Positions 51,203 to 59,784 of a DNA stretch of 64,000 nucleotides are shown piece after piece. How positions within the stretch are numbered: position 1 is the first letter of the stretch; the number at the start of each line of letters is the position of its first letter. Under the pieces are notes generated by a model, which was given only the letters and a program-made list of their open reading frames with translations, was not told the DNA's origin and searched no databases. The position numbers were made by a program, and so were the translations under genes. The stretch comes from Helicobacter hepaticus ATCC 51449 (GTDB lineage Bacteria; Campylobacterota; Campylobacteria; Campylobacterales; Helicobacteraceae): positions 1,364,001 to 1,428,000 of the forward strand of contig NC_004917.1 of NCBI RefSeq assembly GCF_000007905.1, read 5' to 3'.

Positions 51203-51952
51203 ATGACAAATCGTAGAGACTTTTTAAAGAATCTAGCACAACTTGCAGGAGCAGTGGCATTCACGGCTTATGTGTCTTATCCACTTTTCGCACAAAATGT
51301 GAAATCCCAAAGCACACAAGGCAAAGATGAAAGGCTCAAAGTGCTGATTATCGGTGCGAATGGGAGTGTCGCAAGGGTAGCTACTACGATGTTTTTACAA
51401 AATACCAATGTAGATTTGAAACTTTATTTACGAAACTCAAAGCGACTTTCCCACCTCAAAAGTGCGCGTGTGGAAGTAGTGGAGGGTAATGCACTTGATG
51501 AAAATGCGCTCAAAAAGGCAATGAGTGATGTCAATGTCGTCTATGCGAATCTTTATGGCACAGACACGCCGCAAATGGCAAGAGTAATTATAGATTCTAT
51601 GCAGCAAGTGGGGCTTAAAAGGCTTGTGTGGATAACTTCCTTTGGCGTGTATAATGGGCAATACCAAGAGATTCCAGAGAGTGAGCTAAGGTGCATTGCA
51701 AACTATATCGCGCCGCACAGAGAGGAAGTAAAGATTATAGAATCTTCCCCGCTTGATTACACGATTATCCGAGCGCAGTGGTTTAGCAACGCTGATGAGA
51801 TAGACTATGAGCTGACGCAAAAGGGCGAAGCCTTTAAAAATCCAAGTGGGAAAATCTCTCGCAAAAGCATTGCGGATTTAATTGTCAAACTCTGCACGAC
51901 AAAGGATTTTGGCATCAGGCAAAGCTTAGGGATTAATAAGCCTTTGAGGTGA
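51203..51952 (+). CDS. Tat-exported NAD(P)-binding protein (NmrA/atypical SDR type)
   Basis: The 249-residue protein has a twin-arginine signal (NRRDFLKNLAQLAGAVAF) and a Rossmann fold with KVLIIGANGSVARVATTMFL near residue 52, VEVVEGNALDENALKKAM near 92 and RLVWITSFGVYNG near 142. These match atypical short-chain reductases such as YwnB and NmrA. I chose the ATG at 51203, behind AAAGGAGCAATA. It resembles the truncated oxidoreductase left beside cdtC. Its 3' end overlaps the convergent PNPOx-like gene by 27 bp. Confidence 0.85.
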   Translation: MTNRRDFLKNLAQLAGAVAFTAYVSYPLFAQNVKSQSTQGKDERLKVLIIGANGSVARVATTMFLQNTNVDLKLYLRNSKRLSHLKSARVEVVEGNALDENALKKAMSDVNVVYANLYGTDTPQMARVIIDSMQQVGLKRLVWITSFGVYNGQYQEIPESELRCIANYIAPHREEVKIIESSPLDYTIIRAQWFSNADEIDYELTQKGEAFKNPSGKISRKSIADLIVKLCTTKDFGIRQSLGINKPLR

Positions 51953-52531
51953 AAATTTCTTCATTTGCTCTATCGTTTGTGTATCTAGTCTATCTCCACG
52001 ATTGCTTAAATCCTGCACAATTTCCTCCCAATCCTCTTGCTTAAGATTCTGTCCAAATTTCGCTTTTGCAGTTAAAGATTCCACAAGGATTTTTCCTACA
52101 AATACACCTTTTTCTTGACCGATAAATTGCCCTTTCTCCATATCCATTGTTTGATTATTTGGCTCATATTTTTGAACAAGGCGCGTTAAAATATGCTTTT
52201 TCTCTACCAAGTCTTCTACCACGCAAAATTGTCCTTCTAAAAAGATAGAAAAGAAAAATTGCGTGGGAATCATCGTGTGATGTAAAAAGTATGAGGGGAT
52301 ATAAGCATAAGGCTTTGCTGCACTAAAGGCAACTTTGGGATTTTGCTTTAAAAGTGCGTATTTGCGTCCAGCCTTTGCTCCGTGCAGATAAATTTTAGAA
52401 TCCTCATAGCAAAAGCTAAGTGGCACAGCATAAGGGATACTATCAGGTATTACGAGTGTGCCAAACTCTATTTGGTTTAAAAATTCCGCAATCAACTTAG
52501 AATCTTTACAATCAAAATCTTTGCGTCGCAT
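51926..52531 (-). CDS. Pyridoxamine 5'-phosphate oxidase-family flavin-binding protein
   Basis: The 201-residue protein has the split-barrel flavin fold: LIAEFLNQIEFGTLVI near residue 13, YAVPLSFCYEDSKIYLHGAK near 34, RKYALLKQNPKVAFSAA near 56 and IFLEGQFCVVEDLVEKKHIL near 95. The group includes nitroimidazole reductase NimA-like proteins. The MRRKDFDCKD start is typical of that branch. It is convergent with the NmrA-like gene and overlaps its end by 27 bp. Confidence 0.82.
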   Translation of the reverse strand: MRRKDFDCKDSKLIAEFLNQIEFGTLVIPDSIPYAVPLSFCYEDSKIYLHGAKAGRKYALLKQNPKVAFSAAKPYAYIPSYFLHHTMIPTQFFFSIFLEGQFCVVEDLVEKKHILTRLVQKYEPNNQTMDMEKGQFIGQEKGVFVGKILVESLTAKAKFGQNLKQEDWEEIVQDLSNRGDRLDTQTIEQMKKFSPQRLINP

Positions 52532-52597
52532 TGCTTTCCTTAAGAGGTCTTTAGCTTTAAATTATAACATAAAATTATCATTTCCTTTTCTCCCGCC

Positions 52598-52672
52598 CTT
52601 TGACAAGCACAATTTCTCACTCTCAGCAGAATTTTCTGAAAACTTCAATGATAAATTCTAAGCTTTAAAGTT
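52598..52672 (+). pseudogene. Remnant of an aldo-keto reductase leader and signal-peptide region
   Basis: The sequence ACAATTTCTCACTCTC and the following ATTTTCTGAAAACTTC match the start of aldo-keto reductase 2 at 49492-49530 with small changes, and are preceded by a TTTGACAAG block also found there (49467-49475). Only about 75 bp remain, so nothing is expressed. Confidence 0.7.
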
Positions 52673-52985
52673 TAGGCAAGATTTTTTAACTCACCTTTGA
52701 TAATTCCTCTCAATGTGCGTACAAGTAGCCATATAAAAGTAAGTGTTACAGCAATTAAGAGCATACTAGAGAGTGCAGAAAAGAATATTGCTCCACCACT
52801 TAGAGCAGAGGATTTTGAAGCGATAGATTCTGCAATATTAAAGCTTGCAATACACATTGCAGCCAAAGGGAAACTAATCGCCCACCACGAGATTCTAAAT
52901 GGGCAACATTTGCCGATTTGAAAGACTTGAGGCAATAGAGCAAAAAGCAAAAATAATCCAATGGAAAGCAGTGTATAGCTCATAG
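52672..52985 (-). pseudogene. C-terminal fragment of a TehA/SLAC1-type transporter
   Basis: The frame encodes a hydrophobic stretch with MSYTLLSIGLFLLFALLPQV, PFRISWWAISFPLAAMCIAS and a final span ending TLRGIIKGELKNLA. The SWWAxSFPLAA motif is characteristic of tellurite-resistance/dicarboxylate (TDT) permeases. About two thirds of the protein is missing at its N-terminus, where the sequence changes abruptly to cas9 coding sequence. Confidence 0.75.
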
Positions 52986-53290
52986 GGGCTTTTGGTGTCT
53001 TTGCTTGTTTGGTATGCTTTTGGTAATTCCCCATCATTTGCAAGATAATCGTTTAAATTCAACTCAAATTCTTTGCAAAGCAGCCTTTTAATCGCATTGA
53101 GTCTAGCCTTTCTCCTTGCTAGTCTCCTCCTAGCTCCTCGTGCTTCTCTGCGCGGTGCGGCAAGCGAATCGCCATTTTTTGGATTCTCTGCTTTGGTAAA
53201 GATTCTCACCCCACAATCTTTAAGCTCATTGCTCTCTACATATGCCCAACCAATGCTTGTAATGCCTATATCAAAACCAAGAATCCTCAT
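52976..53290 (-). pseudogene. N-terminal remnant of cas9
   Basis: The frame starts with ATG behind a GGAGG ribosome site. It encodes about 105 residues that match C. jejuni-type Cas9: MRILGFDIGITSIGWAYVES (RuvC-I with its catalytic Asp), LKDCGVRIFTKAENPKNGDS, then the arginine-rich bridge helix near residues 47-65, and SPYEL at 101-105. Similarity then stops and the sequence continues as the transporter fragment in another frame. HNH and the rest of RuvC are gone, so the protein is not functional. No cas1, cas2, repeat array or tracrRNA is visible in the window. Confidence 0.85.
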
Positions 53291-53380
53291 CTACAAACCT
53301 CCATCTATTAAAACTCATTAAAGATACATTAAATATTGTTTATAATAGCTTAGATTTATATTGCTTTTTCTATTTCGTTG

Positions 53381-53469
53381 CTTTACTACGCTACGCATCA
53401 TTGCGGACAAATTGCAGCCACACTAGATATACTCAAATTGAAAATGACTTTAATGGAATGTTTGGGTAG
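53381..53469 (+). pseudogene. Decayed copy of the dinB-like gene 3' end
   Basis: About 90 bp match 34028-34116, the last part of the DinB-like gene including its stop. GAAAATGACTTTAATGGAAT and GCGGACAAATTGC are preserved in both, while a frame change occurs in between. The remainder of 53291-53558 holds only A/T-rich sequence with a TATAAT-like string on the minus strand. Confidence 0.8.
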
Positions 53470-53558
53470 GGCTTAGTGCAAATGTGATAATATCACTTTT
53501 ATTTTCTTTGCAATTTTATATACTTCCATATTTTTAAGGCTAAATCAAGGTTAAAATT

Positions 53559-54596
53559 ATGGAAGAAACCAATCAAAACAATCAGACAAATACATCGCGT
53601 AGGAATTTTTTAAAATTTCTAGGCGTGGCAAGTGTGAGTGCTGTGAGCGTTAATGCGGCACAATCCACAGATTCTAAGCAACCACAATATAAAATGGCTT
53701 CCATTATAGATTTGGGATTGTGCGATGGGTGCAGAGATAGGGAGATTCCCGCTTGTGTTGAGGCTTGTAAAGCAAAAAATACGACAAATTTTCCCGAGCC
53801 AATAGCGGAGATTCCGTATTATTTTCCGCGAAAAGTCTATGAGGATTATTCCAAAGATAGAGCAAATACTAAGCGTTTAACCCCTTATAATTGGACTTAT
53901 GTGGAATCTCTAAAGGTTGAGGATAGAGACATATATGTGCCTAGACGTTGTATGCACTGCGATGATCCGACTTGCCAGAAGCTCTGCCCCTTTGGCGTGA
54001 TTTCTAAGGATTCTAATGGCGCGGTAAAAATTGATGATGAATATTGCTTTGGCGGTGCAAAATGTAGAGATGTATGCCCTTGGGGGATTCCACAAAGACA
54101 AGCAGGAGTTGGAATCTATTTGAAAATAGCGCCCAAACTTGCAGGGGGAGGAGCAATGTATAAATGCGATAGCTGCGCGGATTTACTCGCCAAGAATCAA
54201 AAACCAGCTTGTGAGGTGCAATGCCCCAAAAAAGCCATAATCTTTGGAGATAGAGAGGAAATACTTACCAAAGCTAAGGCATTGCAAAAAGCGTATAAGG
54301 GAGACAAAGAGGGGACTTATATCTATGGGGATACGCAAAATGGTGGCACTTCTACATTTTATGTCTCGCCAGTGTCGTTTGAGCAAATCCAAGAATCTTT
54401 AAACAAAAAACACAATTTCACACAAGAACAACCACAAAAAATGGGGATTCCCCATATGAATCTTGCAATTAAAAACTTTGTGAGTGAGGATTCTGCTTTG
54501 ATTAAAAGTGTGCTTTTAGCTCCTGTTGCGGGGGTAATAGCAGGAGGTATTGCTGTGGCAATGGCAAATAGAACCGATAAAAAGGAGGGAAAATGA
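53559..54596 (+). CDS. Tat-exported four-cluster ferredoxin subunit (FdnH/HybA-like)
   Basis: The 345-residue protein has a twin-arginine signal (TSRRNFLKFLGVASVSAV) and sixteen Cys in four motifs: LCDGCRDREIPACVEAC near residue 54, CMHCDDPTCQKLCPFG near 133, CFGGAKCRDVCPWG near 165 and CDSCADLLAKNQKPACEVQC near 204. These fit four [4Fe-4S] clusters, as in formate dehydrogenase or hydrogenase-2 electron-transfer subunits. A C-terminal hydrophobic helix near residue 322 would anchor it in the membrane. The next gene encodes its cytochrome partner and overlaps by 4 bp. No catalytic molybdopterin subunit is nearby. Confidence 0.87.
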   Translation: MEETNQNNQTNTSRRNFLKFLGVASVSAVSVNAAQSTDSKQPQYKMASIIDLGLCDGCRDREIPACVEACKAKNTTNFPEPIAEIPYYFPRKVYEDYSKDRANTKRLTPYNWTYVESLKVEDRDIYVPRRCMHCDDPTCQKLCPFGVISKDSNGAVKIDDEYCFGGAKCRDVCPWGIPQRQAGVGIYLKIAPKLAGGGAMYKCDSCADLLAKNQKPACEVQCPKKAIIFGDREEILTKAKALQKAYKGDKEGTYIYGDTQNGGTSTFYVSPVSFEQIQESLNKKHNFTQEQPQKMGIPHMNLAIKNFVSEDSALIKSVLLAPVAGVIAGGIAVAMANRTDKKEGK

Positions 54597-55267
54597 AAGA
54601 GGCAAAAATACAAAGACAAAGTGCGCAAAATAGAATCGTGCATTGGGGTGTTGCAATAAGTATTTTTGGGCTTATTTTTAGCGGAATCTTGCAAATGCCA
54701 ATCAGTAAGCGTTATATGCTCAATGAATTGCCTTTAATGGCTTGGAGCGGGGATTATTCTATCTCTTTAGTTGTGCATTATGTGTTTGCGATTGCTTTAT
54801 TATTCTTTGTGGGATTCCATTTGATGTTTCACTTTGGGCGAAAGGAGTTTGATATACTCCCTAAAAAGGGCGATTTTGGTAAAAGCATTGCTGTGATTAA
54901 GGCGATGTTGTTTAAGGGAGAGGAGCCACCAAGTGAGAAATATTTGCCCGAGCAAAGACTTGCTTATGTGGGAATTGCGATGGTGATTTTGCTTTTGGTT
55001 GTTACTGGAATGATTAAAACTTATAAAAACCTAGCAGGATTTAATCTAAGTGAGGGGACAATGTTTTGGGTTACGCAGCTGCATAATTTGGGAATGTTTT
55101 TGATGATTTTAGCAATTATCGGGCATTTAGCTGCTTTTATCTTTAAAGCAAATCGTCCTTTGCTTAGTGGAATGTTTAGTGGAAAAGTGAGTGCAAACTA
55201 CATTTTACACAGGCATACACTATGGAAAAATGGCGTAAAAAAGGCAGAGGAAGCATTGGCAGAATAG
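54593..55267 (+). CDS. Formate-dehydrogenase-type cytochrome b subunit
   Basis: The 224-residue protein has four membrane spans and the heme-ligand His residues expected of FdnI/HyaC-type cytochromes: NRIVHWGVAISIFGLIFSGI near residue 12, VVHYVFAIALLFFVGFHLMF near 60, and LHNLGMFLMILAIIGHLAAF near 161. It would pass electrons between the quinone pool and the four-cluster ferredoxin. The pair lacks a dehydrogenase and may serve one encoded elsewhere. Confidence 0.87.
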   Translation: MKEAKIQRQSAQNRIVHWGVAISIFGLIFSGILQMPISKRYMLNELPLMAWSGDYSISLVVHYVFAIALLFFVGFHLMFHFGRKEFDILPKKGDFGKSIAVIKAMLFKGEEPPSEKYLPEQRLAYVGIAMVILLLVVTGMIKTYKNLAGFNLSEGTMFWVTQLHNLGMFLMILAIIGHLAAFIFKANRPLLSGMFSGKVSANYILHRHTLWKNGVKKAEEALAE

Positions 55268-55454
55268 AAGCTTTAAGATTCTTAGAAAAATGCCCATTGA
55301 TAAATGGTTTGTGGAAAAAATGTGGGCAACTTAATTTAACAATTTTATTAAAGAATCTGCTACTTTTTATCAACGAGGTATTTATTGTTGTTTGGCATTA
55401 TTTACATTTTTTATGTTAAAGTCGTTTGTTGTATATTTTACATAAGGGTTGAAT

Positions 55455-56183
55455 GTGATTGAATTAAAAAATGTGAATAAATTTTATGGTCGTCATCACG
55501 TATTAAAGGATATTAATTTGACAATTAAGGATGGCGAGAAGCTTGTTATCATTGGACCAAGTGGGAGCGGCAAGAGCACGACTATTCGATGTATGAATGG
55601 GCTTGAAGAGGTGAGTTCTGGCGAGGTAGTTGTAGAGGGCATTACGCTTAATCATAAAACAAAAACAAAGATTTGTCGAGAATATTGTGCAATGGTGTTT
55701 CAGCATTTTAATCTCTATCCACATTTGAATGTGCTTGAAAATCTCACGCTTGCACCCATTAAACTACGAGGTAAAAGTAAAAAAGAGGCTCAAGAATTAG
55801 CTTATAAATACCTTGAAGTTGTAGGACTTGTAGATAAGGCAAAGGTTTATCCAGCGACACTAAGCGGAGGACAGCAGCAACGTGTAGCGATTGCGAGAAG
55901 TCTTTGCACCCAAAAGCCCTATATTCTTTTTGATGAGCCTACCTCTGCTCTTGACCCTGAAACTATACAAGAGGTTTTAGATGTTATGCGAGAAATTTCA
56001 CATCAAAGCAATACAACTATGGTTGTTGTAACGCACGAGATGGGTTTTGCAAGGGAAGTGAGCGATAGAATTATCTTTATGGAAGATGGTGCTATTGTGG
56101 AAGAAAGTGTGCCTAAAGAATTTTTTGCGTCTCCAAAAACGGAACGAGCTAAAGCATTCTTGGGAAAAATTTTAAGTCATTAA
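55455..56183 (+). CDS. pebC: Amino-acid ABC transporter ATPase PebC
   Basis: The 242-residue ATPase has Walker [21 protein letters not shown] near residue 32, the Q-loop FQHFNLYPH, signature [15 protein letters not shown] near 136 and Walker [20 protein letters not shown] near 157. The GTG at 55455 gives the start [12 protein letters not shown], as in C. jejuni PebC, and has AAGGG at good spacing; the TTG two codons earlier is less likely. Gene order ATPase, binding protein, two permeases is that of the Campylobacter PEB1 operon. Confidence 0.92.
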   Translation: MIELKNVNKFYGRHHVLKDINLTIKDGEKLVIIGPSGSGKSTTIRCMNGLEEVSSGEVVVEGITLNHKTKTKICREYCAMVFQHFNLYPHLNVLENLTLAPIKLRGKSKKEAQELAYKYLEVVGLVDKAKVYPATLSGGQQQRVAIARSLCTQKPYILFDEPTSALDPETIQEVLDVMREISHQSNTTMVVVTHEMGFAREVSDRIIFMEDGAIVEESVPKEFFASPKTERAKAFLGKILSH

Positions 56184-56193
56184 ACCAATGTAA

Positions 56194-56985
<792 letters not shown>

Positions 56986-56989
56986 TATC

Positions 56990-57739
56990 GTGGATAGTGT
57001 AAGTTGGGTAGAGAATCTACGCACATTTTTGGAGTATATAGGCTTATATGATGAGGAAAGTTCCAGCCCATTTGCGATGTGGAAGTTTATTGACACTCTT
57101 GCTCAAAGTAACGAGTTTCTTTCTGGCTTTGGTTATACTTTGAGTGTGAGCATTTTAGCTTTGCTTATAGCACTTATATTTGGCACGATTGGTGGTGTTA
57201 TGGCGACAAGCAAGATTACAATTCTTCGTGCTTACACACGAATGTATGTTGAGATTTTTCAAAATACACCTTTAGTGATACAGATATTTTTTCTCTACTT
57301 TGCCTTGCCTCCGCTTGGAATCCATCTTGATGTTTTTAGTGTGGGTGTATTAGGAGTGGGTGCATATCACGGCGCTTATGTGAGTGAAGTTGTCCGTAGC
57401 GGGATACTTGCTGTGCCTAAAGGACAATTTGAAGCCTCTGCTTCACAGGGCTTTACTTATACACAGCAAATGCGTTATATTATTTTGCCTCAAACTATTA
57501 AAATCATCTTGCCTCCAATCACTAATCAAGTAGTGAATCTTATTAAAAATACTTCTGTGCTTTTGATTATTGCAGGTGGGGAAATTATGTATGTAGCTGA
57601 TAGTTATGCTGGAGATACAAGCAATTATGCACCGGCATATCTTTTTGCGGCATTTTTATATTTTATCGTGTGCTATCCCTTAGCATATTTTGCGAAGTTT
57701 TATGAAGATAGACTTAAAACTGCTCACTTAAAGCGATAA
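56990..57739 (+). CDS. PEB1 operon amino-acid ABC permease 1
   Basis: The 249-residue protein has five or so membrane spans and the HisM/GlnP-type motifs YVEIFQNTPLVIQIFFLYFA near residue 84 and the EAA loop SGILAVPKGQFEASASQGFT near 138. It starts with GTG 4 bp after the peb1A stop. It pairs with the next permease in the inner membrane; in C. jejuni this position is Cj0920. Confidence 0.9.
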   Translation: MDSVSWVENLRTFLEYIGLYDEESSSPFAMWKFIDTLAQSNEFLSGFGYTLSVSILALLIALIFGTIGGVMATSKITILRAYTRMYVEIFQNTPLVIQIFFLYFALPPLGIHLDVFSVGVLGVGAYHGAYVSEVVRSGILAVPKGQFEASASQGFTYTQQMRYIILPQTIKIILPPITNQVVNLIKNTSVLLIIAGGEIMYVADSYAGDTSNYAPAYLFAAFLYFIVCYPLAYFAKFYEDRLKTAHLKR

Positions 57740-57749
57740 GGAAGATATT

Positions 57750-58409
57750 ATGGGAAATGTATTTAATCAATCAAATCTTCATTTTTTACTTGATGGGCTT
57801 TATCTAACGCTTGTTGTGGCATTAGCAACTTGTGTGATTTCTATCATTTTTGGCACATTTTTAGCAATTACACGCAATTATGGTGGCAGGATTATAAGTT
57901 CTCTTGCAGCTATTTATATTGAAGTATTTAGAAATACACCTTTGCTTTTATGGATGCTTACTGCTGTTTTTGTTTTGCCGAGTTTTTTTGGACGAGCTGA
58001 ACCTGCAATATGGGGAACTATTGGTTTTTCGCTTTATACAAGCTCGGTTATGGCAGAGATTATTCGCGGCGGGCTTAACTCTGTGCCTAAAGGACAATTT
58101 GAAGCAGCATATTCACAGGGTTTTAGCCAATTTTTTACACTTTTTTATATTATTTTGCCTCAAACCTTTAGAAAAGTTATTCCTTCTATGCTTTCGCAGA
58201 TTATTACGACTTTTAAAGATACTTCATTTTTGGCAGGATTGCAAATAGCAGAGCTTACTTATCAATCTAAGATTATATTAGCCCAACTAGCGAGTTTTCA
58301 AGAAATACTTGCTATGATTGGATTGATTGCAGGAGTGTATTTTGTGATTTGTTTTAGTCTTTCTGTGCTTGTGCGTTATCTTGATAAAAAAATGGCATAT
58401 ATTTCATAA
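57750..58409 (+). CDS. PEB1 operon amino-acid ABC permease 2
   Basis: The 219-residue protein has the same topology and EAA loop (GGLNSVPKGQFEAAYSQGFS near residue 109) as its partner, and YIEVFRNTPLLLWMLTAVFV near 55. It is the last gene of the operon; a tRNA gene on the other strand follows. The C. jejuni counterpart is Cj0919. Confidence 0.9.
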   Translation: MGNVFNQSNLHFLLDGLYLTLVVALATCVISIIFGTFLAITRNYGGRIISSLAAIYIEVFRNTPLLLWMLTAVFVLPSFFGRAEPAIWGTIGFSLYTSSVMAEIIRGGLNSVPKGQFEAAYSQGFSQFFTLFYIILPQTFRKVIPSMLSQIITTFKDTSFLAGLQIAELTYQSKIILAQLASFQEILAMIGLIAGVYFVICFSLSVLVRYLDKKMAYIS

Positions 58410-58437
58410 AGTTACTTATCAAAAAATGTAAGAGCTA

Positions 58438-58525
58438 TGGCAGAGAGGAAGGGATTCGAACCCTCGAAAGCTTGCACTTTACACGCGTTCCAGGCGTGCT
58501 CCTTCAACCACTCGGACACCTCTCT
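58438..58525 (-). tRNA. tRNA-Ser(GGA)
   Basis: The 88-nt gene on the minus strand has a 7-bp acceptor stem (AGAGAGG with CCTCTCT), an anticodon stem CACGC/GCGTG around loop CTGGAAC with anticodon GGA, a long variable arm typical of serine tRNAs, the T-loop GGTTCGAATCC, discriminator G and an encoded CCA. Confidence 0.97.
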
Positions 58526-58940
58526 ATGAGGAGTGAATGTTATCCAAAACTTGCTTAAAAATCACCCCATCAATGCCAAGTTGAGCGATTTTTGTAAGTT
58601 GTGAATCTGTTTTAATCACGCATAAAAGCTTACAATCAAGCAAATAATGTTCTATAAGAGATTGATACATTTTAGCTTGGTTGTGTAGGCTTTTATGCAA
58701 AATGAGATATTGTGGTGTTAAATTGGCATAAATGAGTAGTTCATCAATAGAGCAAATCATCACTGCATAATTTACCTTATGCTCATAGCAATATTTCCCA
58801 AGTATAAAGCCTTGCTCTTTTTTGAGTTTGCTTGTATCAAACCATACTATATTAGAAGAATGGGTGTTTTGTATATCTGCTATATTCGTAATCTTAACAA
58901 AATGTTGGTGAGGAATAGCTGGGTGTCCGATAATAATCAT
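58524..58940 (-). CDS. Conserved-looking hypothetical protein
   Basis: I do not recognise the 138-residue protein. It starts MIIIGHPAIPHQHFVKITNI, has alternating hydrophobic strands and helices (VWFDTSKLKKEQGFILGKYC, YAVMICSIDELLIYANLTPQ) and no membrane span. The ATG at 58940 follows AAGGATACGCA and overlaps the end of the next upstream gene by 4 bp, so it is last in the serS-proximal minus-strand operon. The stop overlaps the tRNA end by 2 bp. The pattern might suit a small Rossmann-like cytosolic protein. Confidence 0.7.
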   Translation of the reverse strand: MIIIGHPAIPHQHFVKITNIADIQNTHSSNIVWFDTSKLKKEQGFILGKYCYEHKVNYAVMICSIDELLIYANLTPQYLILHKSLHNQAKMYQSLIEHYLLDCKLLCVIKTDSQLTKIAQLGIDGVIFKQVLDNIHSS

Positions 58941-59158
58941 TGCGTATCCTTTTGCATACATTCTTTGGAGCAATAATATTTCCCTTGGGATAAAAATGCT
59001 TCATTTGCAGATGTATATACACCACAATATGCACATTCTTGCATTTCCTCAATGCTTTCATCTTTAGGTTTTTTGCGAGGTTTGTTATTTTTAAGAATCG
59101 GGCGAATAAGTATATACACAAGTAATGCAAGAGTGATGATAATAAGTAAAAATTTCAT
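58937..59158 (-). CDS. PP0621-like small zinc-ribbon membrane protein
   Basis: The 73-residue protein has one N-terminal membrane span (FLLIIITLALLVYILI) and a zinc-ribbon-like tail with CAYCGVYTSANEA and YYCSKECMQK, where the paired Cys are spaced to bind one metal. It resembles the PP0621 family found next to cell-envelope genes. It overlaps the following gene by 4 bp. Confidence 0.75.
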   Translation of the reverse strand: MKFLLIIITLALLVYILIRPILKNNKPRKKPKDESIEEMQECAYCGVYTSANEAFLSQGKYYCSKECMQKDTQ

Positions 59159-59187
59159 ACTCTCTCCTTTTTATTTAAATACAAAAT

Positions 59188-59784
59188 TTATAAATCACGG
59201 CTGTGTTTATAGTAGTAAATACGATTTTCTCGTGTAAAACATTCCTCTATGCTCATACTTGGTGTTTCTTGACGGAATCTTGTGCCTTTATAGAGAAGAA
59301 AATATCCCTCACTTTTAAGAAATTTGCGTGAGAGTGAAATAAGCTCTTTAGCGTCCATAAGCGCACGCGAAGTGATGAGGTCAAGATTATTGACTTCAGC
59401 AATTGGCACATCTTGAATACGAATAGGACGCACTTGCACATTATTAAGCTCTAATTGTATAATGATATTTTGCAAAAAGCAAGAACGCTTGTTACGCGGC
59501 TCAATGAGGATAAAATGCGATTGTGGTTTAGCGATAGCAAGAGGAATTGCTGGGAATCCTCCACCTGATCCTATATCCATACAACTTGTAAAATCATCAA
59601 TAAATCTTAATGGATAGAGTGAATCAAAAATATTTTCCATCACAGATTCTATGCTGCTCGCGCCTGTGAGATTGTGAATCTTATTCCATTTCAGCAGTTC
59701 ATCGCCAAAGATAGTAAAATGCTTATAGCACACTTCAGGCAACATAATGTGGTGTCTTTGAAGTCTCTCTTGTAAATCTATCAT
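59188..59784 (-). CDS. rsmG: 16S rRNA (guanine527-N7)-methyltransferase RsmG
   Basis: The 198-residue enzyme has the GidB/RsmG features: KWNKIHNLTGASS near residue 33, SAM motif CMDIGSGGGFPAIPLAIAKP near 68, LIEPRNKRSCFLQNI near 92 and LITSRALMDAKELI near 136. It makes m7G in the 530 loop of 16S rRNA; loss gives low-level streptomycin resistance. It overlaps queA by 4 bp. Confidence 0.93.
   Translation of the reverse strand: MIDLQERLQRHHIMLPEVCYKHFTIFGDELLKWNKIHNLTGASSIESVMENIFDSLYPLRFIDDFTSCMDIGSGGGFPAIPLAIAKPQSHFILIEPRNKRSCFLQNIIIQLELNNVQVRPIRIQDVPIAEVNNLDLITSRALMDAKELISLSRKFLKSEGYFLLYKGTRFRQETPSMSIEECFTRENRIYYYKHSRDL

Noticed and set aside
53073..53321. 82-codon plus-strand frame over the cas9 remnant
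   Set aside because: It is the antisense shadow of the arginine-rich Cas9 segment, with Leu/Ala/Ser-rich translation and no ribosome site.
52976..53558. CRISPR array or tracrRNA beside the cas9 remnant
   Set aside because: No regularly spaced repeats of about 36 bp and no repeat-antirepeat pairing were seen in the region or elsewhere in the window.
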